The notes under the pieces were generated by a model. It was not told the DNA's origin. It did no database searches and was given only the letters and a program-made list of their open reading frames with translations. Positions 34,548-42,063 of a stretch of DNA of 64,000 nucleotides are shown here, in pieces. The stretch is from the NCBI RefSeq assembly GCF_009604405.1, contig NZ_WEGK01000010.1:124001-188000 (forward strand), read 5' to 3'. The position numbers were made by a program, and so were the translations under genes. The DNA is from Nocardia macrotermitis (GTDB lineage Bacteria; Actinomycetota; Actinomycetes; Mycobacteriales; Mycobacteriaceae). Each line of letters opens with the position of its first letter. Positions within the stretch are counted from its first letter, which is position 1.

Positions 34548-34575
34548 ACATGTTGATGCTGGTCAGGACCGTACG

Positions 34576-36567
34576 TCAGGATCGCATCTCGTAGGACTCA
34601 CGGATGGCCGCCTCGATGCGCTGCTGATCCGGCAGCCAGAGTTGCTCGAGCACCGGCGTGTAGGGCGCGGGCGAGGTACCGGCGGTCACCCGGATCACCG
34701 GTGCGTCCAGATGCCAGAAACCCTCGCGCACCGCACGCGCCGCGATCTCGGCCCCGATCCCGAACTCCCCCACCGCCTGATGCACCACGACCAGGCGATT
34801 GGTCTTGCGCAGCGAGGCCAGCACGGTGTCGAAATCCAGCGGGCTGATCGTGCGCAGATCGATCACCTCGACCGACAGTCCTTCCGCGCCAAGGCGTTCG
34901 GCGACCGCGAGACAATCGTGGATCGGCTTCGAATAGGACACCACGGTCACATCGGTACCGGGACGTCGCACGATCGCCTTGCCCAGCGGAACGATGTGAT
35001 CGACCGGCGGTTGCGGCCCCTTCATGCCGTAGAGCAGGCGGTTCTCGATGAACACCACCGGATTCGGGTCCTGGATCGCCGCGCGCAACAGCCCGTAGGT
35101 GTCCGCGACGGTCGAGGGCATCACCACCGTGAGCCCGGGAATGTGCGCCAGCAGCGCCTCGAGGCTCTGCGAATGCTGACTGCCCGAGGACTTCCCGGCC
35201 GCGAACTGGGTGCGCACCACCAGCGGGACGCTCACCGCGCCGCCGGTCATGAACCGCATCTTCGCCGCCTGGTTCATCAGCTGATCCAGGCAGACGCCGA
35301 TGAAGTCGAAGTACATCAGCTCGACCACCGGCTTGAAGCCGGCCATGGCCGCGCCCACGGCGGTGCCCATGATGGCGCTCTCGGAGATCGGGGTGTCCCG
35401 GACACGATCCGGAAAGCGTTGCGCCAGACCGCGAGTCAGCGCGAAGACGTTGCCGCCCTTGCCGACATCGATACCGGCCAGGAAGACCGCCGGATCGTCC
35501 TCGAGCTCCTTGGTCAGCGCGTTGGTGACCGCGTGCATGACCTTCCAGGCGCCGGTCTCCGGCACCGGCGGTTCGGGTAGCTCCGGACGCGGCGAGGTGA
35601 CGTAGTCCGCGACCGTTTCCGGGGCCGGATACGGTGCGGCCGTGGCCTTTTCGATCGCGTCGGCGATCTCGGCCTCGATCTGCGCCTCGATGGCCGTGAG
35701 CTGGTCGGCGAGCCCGTGTGCGCGCATCGTCGCGCCCAGGACCAGCAGCGGATCGCGCTGCTTCCACTCCTCGAGTTCCGTTGCGTCCCGGTAGCTTTCG
35801 GGGTCGCCCTCGTAATGCCCGTGCCAGCGATAGGTGCTCGCCTCGACCAGGATCGGGCCCGCGCCGCCGCGCACCCGGGCGACGATCGCGTTCTGCAACT
35901 CCGCCACCGCGAGCACGTCGTTGCCGTCCACCGCCTGAAACTCCACGCCGTAGCCGATCGCGCGTTCGCGCAGGCTCGCGCGATGCTGGTCGGCGGCGGG
36001 CGAGAACTCCGAATAGCCGTTGTTCTCGCACCAGAACACCACCGGCAGATTCCACACCGCGGCCAGGTTGACCGCCTCGTGGAAGACGCCCTGGGCGACC
36101 GCGCCGTCACCGAAGAAGGCGACCACCACTCCCCCGGTGTGCCGCAACTGCGCGGCGGTGCCCGCGCCGACTGCGATCGGCAGGCCCGCCCCGACGATGC
36201 CGTTCGCGCCGAAGATGCCCCGGCGCGGATCGGCGATGTGCATGGAACCTCCACGGCCCCTGCATGTTCCGGTCTCCCTGCCCATCAACTCGGCGAACAT
36301 GCCCTCGACGTCCAGGCCCTTGGCGATGCAGTGCCCGTGGCCGCGATGAGTCGAGGTGACCACATCACGATCGTCCAGCGGCCAGCACGCCCCGACCGCC
36401 GACGCCTCCTGCCCGATGGACAGGTGCAGGAAGCCGGGGATCTGCCCGTCGGCGTAGAGCCGCGCCGCCCGCTCCTCGAACCGTCGGATGCGGAACATCC
36501 TGCGGTACATCTCCGACATCGCGGCCGGACTGGTCGTATCCGGTGGGGTCAACGCTGCTGCGGTCAT
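34576..36567 (-). CDS. 2-oxoacid dehydrogenase E1 component, alpha-beta fusion
   Basis: About 663 residues joining E1-alpha (to about residue 330) and E1-beta (from about 350). The TPP motif runs from GDGAVAQGVFHEA to CENNGYS in the alpha part. The beta part has DVGKGGNVFALTRGL, TPISESAIMGTAVGAAMAG and PLGKAIVRRPG. It would decarboxylate a 2-oxo acid (acetoin-, pyruvate- or branched-chain-type). The E2 and E3 partners are not in the window. I start at the ATG at 36567; a GTG at 36588 adds seven residues, and neither has a clear ribosome site. It is divergent from an acyl-CoA dehydrogenase across a TetR-type box. Confidence 0.88.
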   Translation of the reverse strand: MTAAALTPPDTTSPAAMSEMYRRMFRIRRFEERAARLYADGQIPGFLHLSIGQEASAVGACWPLDDRDVVTSTHRGHGHCIAKGLDVEGMFAELMGRETGTCRGRGGSMHIADPRRGIFGANGIVGAGLPIAVGAGTAAQLRHTGGVVVAFFGDGAVAQGVFHEAVNLAAVWNLPVVFWCENNGYSEFSPAADQHRASLRERAIGYGVEFQAVDGNDVLAVAELQNAIVARVRGGAGPILVEASTYRWHGHYEGDPESYRDATELEEWKQRDPLLVLGATMRAHGLADQLTAIEAQIEAEIADAIEKATAAPYPAPETVADYVTSPRPELPEPPVPETGAWKVMHAVTNALTKELEDDPAVFLAGIDVGKGGNVFALTRGLAQRFPDRVRDTPISESAIMGTAVGAAMAGFKPVVELMYFDFIGVCLDQLMNQAAKMRFMTGGAVSVPLVVRTQFAAGKSSGSQHSQSLEALLAHIPGLTVVMPSTVADTYGLLRAAIQDPNPVVFIENRLLYGMKGPQPPVDHIVPLGKAIVRRPGTDVTVVSYSKPIHDCLAVAERLGAEGLSVEVIDLRTISPLDFDTVLASLRKTNRLVVVHQAVGEFGIGAEIAARAVREGFWHLDAPVIRVTAGTSPAPYTPVLEQLWLPDQQRIEAAIRESYEMRS

Positions 36568-36640
36568 AGATCTCTGCCAATCGGTCACGAAGTCGCGGGG
36601 CGCGCCGCCGGTTGACGTGGCACGCCGTTGGAGTCAATAT

Positions 36641-36657
36641 TATACCGATTGTTCTAA
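36641..36657. promoter_or_regulatory. TetR-type operator candidate between E1 and acyl-CoA dehydrogenase
   Basis: TATACCGATTGTTCTAA shares ACCGATTGTTCTAA with the 19113 site. It sits between divergent starts at about 36567 and 36704. Confidence 0.6.
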
Positions 36658-36703
36658 AGAACAAGGGTCGCCTACGCGGCCACCGACAGGACGGACTCCC
36701 GAC

Positions 36704-37870
36704 ATGGATCTAGACCTACCCGCCGAGGCGCTCGAACTACAGCGGCTGTGCCGTGACTTCGCCGCGGCCGAGATCGAGCCGCACGCCGAATCCTGGTCGG
36801 AGGCAGAGCGATTCCCCGCCGAGGTATTCCTGAAGATGGGTGCGCTGGATCTGACCGGTCTGCTGATTCCGCAGGAGTACGGGGGCACCGACGCCGGATA
36901 TCTGTCCTATGTCGCGGCCATGGAGGCGATCGGCGCGGCCGATCAGTCCTTCGCCGCCTGCTGGAACGCGCACTCCACGATCGCCTCGCTCCCGCTGGCC
37001 GTGTTCGGCACCGACGAGCAGAAACGCACATGGCTCACCCCGCTCGCGCAGGGCACCCACATCGGCGCGTTCGGATTGACCGAGCCCACCGCCGGATCCG
37101 ACGCGAGCGGCATTCGCACCACCGCCCGCCGCGAGGGTGACGAGTGGGTGATCGACGGCACCAAGATGTTCATCACCAACGCGGGCACCGAAATCAGCCT
37201 GGGCGCAACGATTCTGGCGGTCACTGGGCGAAATGCGGACGACACCAAGCGATTCGGCACCTTCTTCGTCCCGACCGGCACCCCCGGCTACTCCGTGGGC
37301 GCACCGTTGAAGAAGATCGGCTGGCACGCCATGGACAGCCGCGAACTGATCTTCGAGAACTGCCGCATTCCCGCCGAGAACCTCATCGGAGAGGAGGGCA
37401 ACGGGCTGCGGCAGTTCCTCGACGTCCTCGACGCCGGACGCATCAGCGTTGCGGCACTGGCACTTTCACTCGCCCAGGAGGCCCTGCGCCTGGCGACCGC
37501 GCACGCCGCCGCCCGCGAACAGTTCGGCAAACCGCTCTCGGCGTTCCAGGCGGTGCAGCACATGATCGCCGATATGGCCACCGAGGTCGAGGCCGCCCGC
37601 GCCCTGGTCTACCGCGCCGCCTGGCTCGCCGACAACGGCAAACCGTTCGGCCAGGCCGCGGCCATGGCCAAGCTCTACGCCTCCGAAGCCGCCAACCGCG
37701 CGGCCGGCGCGAGCGTCCAGATCCACGGCGGCTACGGCTACATCCGCGAATCCAAGATCTCCCGACTCTACGCCGACGCCAAGGTCCTGGAAATCGGCGA
37801 AGGCACCAACGAGATCCAACGAAACGTCATAGCCCGCAACGTCCTTCGCGCCGCATCACAACGAAGCTGA
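36704..37870 (+). CDS. Acyl-CoA dehydrogenase
   Basis: A 388-residue FAD enzyme that introduces the alpha-beta double bond in acyl-CoA. FAD-binding segments are FGLTEPTAGSDASG and FITNAG. The catalytic base E366 is in the standard C-terminal place (EIGEGTNEIQ). QIHGGYGYIRE is typical of short/branched-chain dehydrogenases. As a complete homotetrameric-type enzyme it contrasts with the acyl-CoA dehydrogenases at 42, 48 and 51 kb, which lack this glutamate. AGGACGG precedes the ATG. A terminator follows about 100 nt downstream. Confidence 0.93.
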   Translation: MDLDLPAEALELQRLCRDFAAAEIEPHAESWSEAERFPAEVFLKMGALDLTGLLIPQEYGGTDAGYLSYVAAMEAIGAADQSFAACWNAHSTIASLPLAVFGTDEQKRTWLTPLAQGTHIGAFGLTEPTAGSDASGIRTTARREGDEWVIDGTKMFITNAGTEISLGATILAVTGRNADDTKRFGTFFVPTGTPGYSVGAPLKKIGWHAMDSRELIFENCRIPAENLIGEEGNGLRQFLDVLDAGRISVAALALSLAQEALRLATAHAAAREQFGKPLSAFQAVQHMIADMATEVEAARALVYRAAWLADNGKPFGQAAAMAKLYASEAANRAAGASVQIHGGYGYIRESKISRLYADAKVLEIGEGTNEIQRNVIARNVLRAASQRS

Positions 37871-37965
37871 GTCTCGGCGCGAATCCCCCTTGCGCCACAG
37901 CCCGAGGACCGCACTCGCGCGAATAGTCGGCAACTGCACGACCACGCACAGCAAGGCAACAACAC

Positions 37966-38014
37966 ACGGCAGGGCGACCGAGATCAACGACCCCGCTCGC
38001 CCTGCCGCCGTTTT
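37966..38014 (+). terminator. Terminator after acyl-CoA dehydrogenase
   Basis: CGGCAGGGCGA and TCGCCCTGCCG form an 11-bp stem with a 19-nt loop, followed by CCGTTTT. The 391-bp gap between 37870 and 38262 contains this, a second hairpin (38182-38213) and no gene I can support. Confidence 0.65.
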
Positions 38015-38181
38015 CAGACCAGCCAACCAGATGCTTTGGTGGCGTTGCCATTTCATGCCGAGCCGATCGGTAGACCGGCCCAGGACGGATAGACTTCCTT
38101 ATTTCACACTGGCCGTAGGGAACGGTGTAGCTCTGCTTAGGAGTTCACCCTGGCGAATGGACTGCCCTCATCGCGGGAGTC

Positions 38182-38213
38182 CGGGCCGCCGAAGTCATCG
38201 GCTCGGCGGCCCG
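38182..38213 (-). terminator. Hairpin after the small membrane protein gene
   Basis: CGGGCCGCCGA and TCGGCGGCCCG form an 11-bp stem with a 10-nt loop, 48 bp beyond the stop of the leftward small gene. No T-run. Confidence 0.55.
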
Positions 38214-38261
38214 GCGGAAAACGCTGTGCGCCAGGGCAATCGAGGCCAGCACTGCCCGGAA

Positions 38262-38465
38262 TCAGGCGGGGCGCGCCCGGCGCAGCCAGAGTGCGGAGCC
38301 TGCGCCCAGGGCGACCGCGCCCATGCCGGCGCAGGTCACCACCTGTTGGATGCCCTGCGCGCCGACGGCCTCGGCTACCGGGGCGAAGCCGACGGCCAGG
38401 GCGACCGCGGCGTTGAACAGGAACAGGAACCAGAGGATGGATTTCTTGGCGAGCAGCGATTTCAT
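38262..38465 (-). CDS. Small membrane protein (67 aa)
   Basis: A 67-residue protein with two hydrophobic stretches (ILWFLFLFNAAVALAVGFAP and VVTCAGMGAVALGAGSALWL) and a basic C-terminus RRARPA, so probably two membrane helices. GAAGGACC precedes the ATG. It has no family I recognise. A palindrome shared with the alcohol dehydrogenase gene lies 94 bp upstream, and the divergent neighbour is a sensor kinase gene. It may be a target or accessory of that two-component system. Confidence 0.7.
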   Translation of the reverse strand: MKSLLAKKSILWFLFLFNAAVALAVGFAPVAEAVGAQGIQQVVTCAGMGAVALGAGSALWLRRARPA

Positions 38466-38558
38466 GGTCGGTCCTTCGGAATTCGGAGGTCGGTGGATGT
38501 CTGCGGTAGACGATTCCGTTTTCGGCTCGTCGCAACGAGGGAGCGCGTGCCCGAATCC

Positions 38559-38580
38559 GGGGTGTAGCGGGCTACACCCC
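38559..38580. promoter_or_regulatory. GGGGTGTAG-CGGG-CTACACCCC palindrome before two-component system
   Basis: A perfect 9-bp inverted repeat with a 4-bp spacer between the divergent small membrane gene and the kinase gene. It shares the 18-bp core GGTGTAGCGGGCTACACC and part of the left flank with the palindrome at 17366. A NarL/LuxR-type response regulator binding site is the simplest reading. Confidence 0.6.
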
Positions 38581-38634
38581 CGCTCGGGACCGCGCTTCAC
38601 CGACGTGCGACCCGACCGCGCATAGCCTGGGAAC

Positions 38635-39810
38635 ATGCGGAAGACGGTGCGGCAGGCGGGGCGGGCAACCCTCCAGCTCGCCGATGCGCTCGCGCTGGCG
38701 ATCGGCAACTATCTGTTCATCAATATGCTGCTGCTGACGGTGGCGGGCGCGGTGGCGGTCGTCGGCATCGGCATCGCGCCGGTGACGGTGACGCTCATAC
38801 GGCGCTTTGCGGGAGCCAAGCGACGGCAGGTCGCGGCCTGGACCGGAACCCAGGTCCCCGAGGCGTATCAGCCGATCGAGGGCGGGCTGCGAGAGAGCCT
38901 GGACGCGGTCCGCCACGACCCCACCGCGTTCTCGGATCTGCGCTGGATGGTGGCGTACTACGTCTACGGGCTGCTCGCCGTGCTGGTGATTCCGCTCTGG
39001 ATCGCCGGAATCCTGATCGACGGCGTGTGGTGCGGGCTGCTCGGACGCGAAGCCGTCGTATTACCGCTGATCAGCCGGGTGGCCGACCTGGATGCCGAAT
39101 GGTCGCGGCGACTGCTCCAACCACCGCCCAAGGCGCTGCTGGCCGCCCGGGTGGCCGAGCTGACCCAGACGCGAGCGGGTGCGATCGCCGCGCACGAGGC
39201 CGAGCTGCGCCGCATCGAACGCGATCTGCACGACGGCACCCAGGCCCGGTTGGTCGCGCTCACCATGCGGATCGGCCTGGCCGAACGCGCCCTCGACCGG
39301 GATCCGGCCACCGCGCGCACCATGCTCGATCAGGCCCAGGAACAGGCCGAACAGGCGTTGGCGGAGCTGCGTCACATCGTGCGCGGCATCCATCCGCCGA
39401 TCCTCACCGATCGCGGTCTGCCCGGCGCGGTCCGGGCGCTGGCCGCCGACAGCGGGCTGGAGGTCACCGTGGACTCCGATCGCGCCCTCGACACCGCCCG
39501 CGCACCCGCGGCGCTCGAGGCCGCCGCGTATTTCGTTGTCGCGGAAGCGTTGACGAACGCGGCCAAACACAGCGGGGCCCGGCGCGCCGAGGTGAGCCTG
39601 ACCCGCATGCCGCGCGGACTGCGGGTCGCGGTGCGCGACGACGGCGTCGGCGGCGCGCAGGAGAAACCCCCGGATACCGCCAGCGCGCCGGGTGGTTCCG
39701 GACTGGCCGGGATGCGCCGTCGCATCGCCGCGCTGGACGGTACGTTGTCGCTGACCAGCCCCGTCGGGGGCCCGACCGTGATCGAGGTGGAATTGCCGTG
39801 CGTGTGGTGA
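38635..39810 (+). CDS. Sensor histidine kinase, NarL/DesK type
   Basis: A 391-residue kinase. Hydrophobic segments lie near residues 20-55 and 105-135 with little extracellular sequence, suggesting membrane-sensed stimuli. The HisKA_3 phosphoacceptor is H199 (RRIERDLHDGTQARL). The ATPase domain shows EALTNAAKHSGA and GGSGLAGMRRRI. It phosphorylates the response regulator whose gene overlaps its 3' end by 13 nt. The signal is unknown. Confidence 0.92.
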   Translation: MRKTVRQAGRATLQLADALALAIGNYLFINMLLLTVAGAVAVVGIGIAPVTVTLIRRFAGAKRRQVAAWTGTQVPEAYQPIEGGLRESLDAVRHDPTAFSDLRWMVAYYVYGLLAVLVIPLWIAGILIDGVWCGLLGREAVVLPLISRVADLDAEWSRRLLQPPPKALLAARVAELTQTRAGAIAAHEAELRRIERDLHDGTQARLVALTMRIGLAERALDRDPATARTMLDQAQEQAEQALAELRHIVRGIHPPILTDRGLPGAVRALAADSGLEVTVDSDRALDTARAPAALEAAAYFVVAEALTNAAKHSGARRAEVSLTRMPRGLRVAVRDDGVGGAQEKPPDTASAPGGSGLAGMRRRIAALDGTLSLTSPVGGPTVIEVELPCVW

Positions 39811-40442
39811 TCGCCGAGGACAACGCCCTGTTGCGCGAGGGCCTGGTGCTGTTGCTGACCTCCGCCGGACACGAGGTGGCGGCCGTCGCGGGCACCGGCC
39901 CGGAGATCCTGCCCGCCCTGCGCGAACACCGGCCCGACATCGCGGTCCTGGATGTGCGGATGCCGCCCGATTTCCGCGACGAAGGGTTGCGCGCCGCCCT
40001 CGCGGCCCGCGCCGAACTCCCCGGTCTGCCAGTGCTCGTGCTGTCGCAGTACGTCGAACAGTCCTATGCCACAGAGCTTCTCGGCGGCGGCGCGGCCGGC
40101 ATCGGCTATCTGCTCAAGGACCGCGTCGGCCGCGTCGACGAATTCCTGGACGCGCTCGACCGCGTCGCGGCCGGAGGCACCGCGCTGGACCCGGAGGTGG
40201 TGAGCCAGTTGCTCACCCGACGCAAGAACTCACCCCTGGACTCGCTGACCCCGCGCGAACGCGAGGTACTCGAACTGATGGCCGCCGGACACGACAACAC
40301 CACCATCGCGGCCACCCTGGTGGTCACCGAGCGCGCGGTCAGCAAACATATCGGCAACGTCTTCCAGAAGCTGGGCCTGCCGCCGACCGACAGCGGACAC
40401 CGCCGCGTGCTGGCGGTACTGGCCTACCTCGAGAACGCCTGA
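39798..40442 (+). CDS. LuxR/NarL-family response regulator
   Basis: A 214-residue regulator. Receiver domain: acidic residues E7/D8, phosphoacceptor D52 (VLDVRMPP), and K in LLKDRVG. The C-terminal LuxR helix-turn-helix runs from LTPREREVLELMAAG to AVSKHIGNVFQKLGL. GTG start with GAGGTGG upstream, inside the end of the kinase gene. It probably binds the GGTGTAGCGGGCTACACC palindromes at 38559 and 17366. It ends 2 nt from the stop of the convergent hydrolase gene. Confidence 0.93.
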   Translation: MRVVIAEDNALLREGLVLLLTSAGHEVAAVAGTGPEILPALREHRPDIAVLDVRMPPDFRDEGLRAALAARAELPGLPVLVLSQYVEQSYATELLGGGAAGIGYLLKDRVGRVDEFLDALDRVAAGGTALDPEVVSQLLTRRKNSPLDSLTPREREVLELMAAGHDNTTIAATLVVTERAVSKHIGNVFQKLGLPPTDSGHRRVLAVLAYLENA

Positions 40443-40444
40443 AC

Positions 40445-41020
40445 TCAGGCCGGGGCCGACTCGAGCAGTGCGAGGACCTCCGCGGTGGTCCCGGTCTCCC
40501 CGAGCGACGGGAAGATCCGCACGACGCTGCCCTCGTGCGCCTCGACGCTGAAATCCGTCATCGCGTCGGTGGCCAGGGTGACGTGGTAGCCGTGCTCGTA
40601 CGCCTGCCGCGCGGTCGATTCGACACCGAAACTCGTCGCGATACCGATCACCACGACCTGCGTGACCTCCAGTTTCCGCAGCAGCTGATCCAGCTCCGGA
40701 TTCATGAACGCACCCCAGGTCTGCTTGAGCAGTTCGTGATCGGAGTCCTGCTGATTCAGCTCCGGGAGGAGATCCGCCGAATCCGCGGGCGGGCGCGGCG
40801 CATCGGCCGGCCTGCTGAACGAGCGTTCGGTGCGCCCCGGCGCCATCCCCGTGGCCCGCACCAGGATCACCGGCAGCCCCCGCGCCCGGAACCCCTGGGC
40901 CAACCGGGCCGCATTACCCGCGACCTCGGCGACCGGATGCGCCAGCGGCAGCGCCGCGACGCCCTTTTGCAGATCGATCACGATCAGGGCCGAATGCGGA
41001 TCCAAGACGGTCAGCGACAC
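40445..41020 (-). CDS. Isochorismatase-fold cysteine hydrolase relative, nucleophile missing
   Basis: A 191-residue protein of the isochorismatase-like fold. Of the expected Asp-Lys-Cys triad, D16 (IVIDLQKG) and a lysine near 99 (LLKQTWGAF) are present. The cysteine position is glycine 132 (ATSFGVESTAR instead of the usual ATNGCVEATAR). A recognised subgroup shares this substitution, so it may act by another mechanism or as a binding protein. The GTG at 41020 is chosen for AAAGGAAG upstream. No clear pathway link. Confidence 0.8.
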   Translation of the reverse strand: MSLTVLDPHSALIVIDLQKGVAALPLAHPVAEVAGNAARLAQGFRARGLPVILVRATGMAPGRTERSFSRPADAPRPPADSADLLPELNQQDSDHELLKQTWGAFMNPELDQLLRKLEVTQVVVIGIATSFGVESTARQAYEHGYHVTLATDAMTDFSVEAHEGSVVRIFPSLGETGTTAEVLALLESAPA

Positions 41021-41063
41021 GGTGACTTCCTTTGCGGGACTTGGGAACACGATGATCCGACAG

Positions 41064-41252
41064 TCACTCTACGGCAATCGCCCGTTCCGGACAGGCCAGC
41101 GCGCCCTCGCGGGCCGCGACGGCGAGTTCGGCGGGAATCTCACCGTCGTAGGCGAGTGCGTAACCGTCGTCGTCGAGTTCGAACACATCCGGGGAGGTCG
41201 CCCAGCAACGCGCGTGGCCGGAGCATTTGGTGGTGTCGATGGTGATCTTCAT
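41064..41252 (-). CDS. Ferredoxin, [3Fe-4S] type
   Basis: A 62-residue ferredoxin with cluster cysteines C10, C16 (CSGHARC) and C54 (ACPERAI). It is close in size and pattern to the ferredoxin at 29.8 kb. Such proteins usually serve a P450, but none is adjacent; the nearest reductase gene is 10 kb away. It is divergent from a SnoaL-like gene across 258 bp that hold no other gene. The ribosome site is weak. Confidence 0.9.
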   Translation of the reverse strand: MKITIDTTKCSGHARCWATSPDVFELDDDGYALAYDGEIPAELAVAAREGALACPERAIAVE

Positions 41253-41510
41253 CAGACGGAACCGTTTCTCGAGTGTGGGCTGGTTGCGCAGGTTCATCTG
41301 TAGCACCGGCCGAAAATGCCCGTCGCGGACGTCTCGCCCAGTGGAAAGTCCTGCGCCAGGGCACTTTTCGGGCCGCGGGCCGGCAGGCTCGAGGGCGGCG
41401 GGCTTCCGGTCTCCGGGACGGCCGAACTCCTCCCGGCCGCGTTCTCTGTTAGCGCTGAGCACGGGCCGACGCCGTTGCGCCACGGCCGATATCGAGCGAG
41501 GAGAACGCAG

Positions 41511-42035
41511 ATGAGCATTCCCGACGATTCCGTCGCGATCCTGTCCGCCAAGGAAGCCGTTCGCGAGGTGCTGCACGCCTATTGCCGAGGGTTGGATCGC
41601 ATGGATCGACCACTGGCCGAGAGCGTGTGGCACGCCGACGGGACCGCCGACTACGGTCCCGGATTCCGTGGCACCGGAACGGGTTTCCTGGATTTCGTGT
41701 GGGAGTTCCATGCCGGATTCCGCGCGCATTCGCATCGGGTGAGCAATGCGATCATCCGGGTCGATCTCCCGGCCGGGACCGCCGTCAGCGAAGCGTATGT
41801 CGCGGTGTGGTTGCAGACCTCGCCCGCCGACGGATTCGTGACCGATCAGTTCCATCGTGGCAGGTACATCGACCGTTGGTCGTGTCGCGAGGGTGTGTGG
41901 GCGATCGATCACCGAACCTATGTCGCGGATCTGTTCCGTGAGGTCCGCTCGCCCGCCTCGGAGGCCGGGCCCGCCAACTGGGGTGCGCGGGATTCCTCGG
42001 ATCCGTCGTATCTCGAATTCGGCGCGTCGATGTGA
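41511..42035 (+). CDS. SnoaL/NTF2-like protein (scytalone dehydratase/hydroxylase-subunit type)
   Basis: A 174-residue cone-fold protein. The start is ILSAKEAVREVLHAYCRGLDRMD, then WHADGTADYGPGF, SNAIIRVDLP and a final WAIDHRTYVADLFREV. The pattern matches the SnoaL_4 group, which includes dehydratases and small dioxygenase-like subunits. GAGGAGAAC precedes the ATG. It may isomerise or dehydrate a cyclic intermediate. It is convergent with the next acyl-CoA dehydrogenase gene. Confidence 0.8.
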   Translation: MSIPDDSVAILSAKEAVREVLHAYCRGLDRMDRPLAESVWHADGTADYGPGFRGTGTGFLDFVWEFHAGFRAHSHRVSNAIIRVDLPAGTAVSEAYVAVWLQTSPADGFVTDQFHRGRYIDRWSCREGVWAIDHRTYVADLFREVRSPASEAGPANWGARDSSDPSYLEFGASM

Positions 42036-42063
42036 GGCGGCCGGGCGCGGGCGGGTGCTCATC

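Noticed and set aside
34598..36055. Alternative minus-strand frame of 485 codons within the E1 gene
   Set aside because: Same-strand frame shift shadow with Arg-rich composition; the E1 frame carries all motifs.
38137..38535. Minus-strand frame of 132 codons overlapping the small membrane protein gene
   Set aside because: Different frame from the 67-codon gene, which has a good ribosome site and two hydrophobic helices; the longer frame is Arg-rich without features.
41253..41510. Possible operator GTTCTC..GCTGAGC upstream of the SnoaL-like gene
   Set aside because: CGCGTTCTC and GCTGAGC halves resemble the 50817/60689 palindrome, but spacing differs and the second arm is not complementary; too weak to call.
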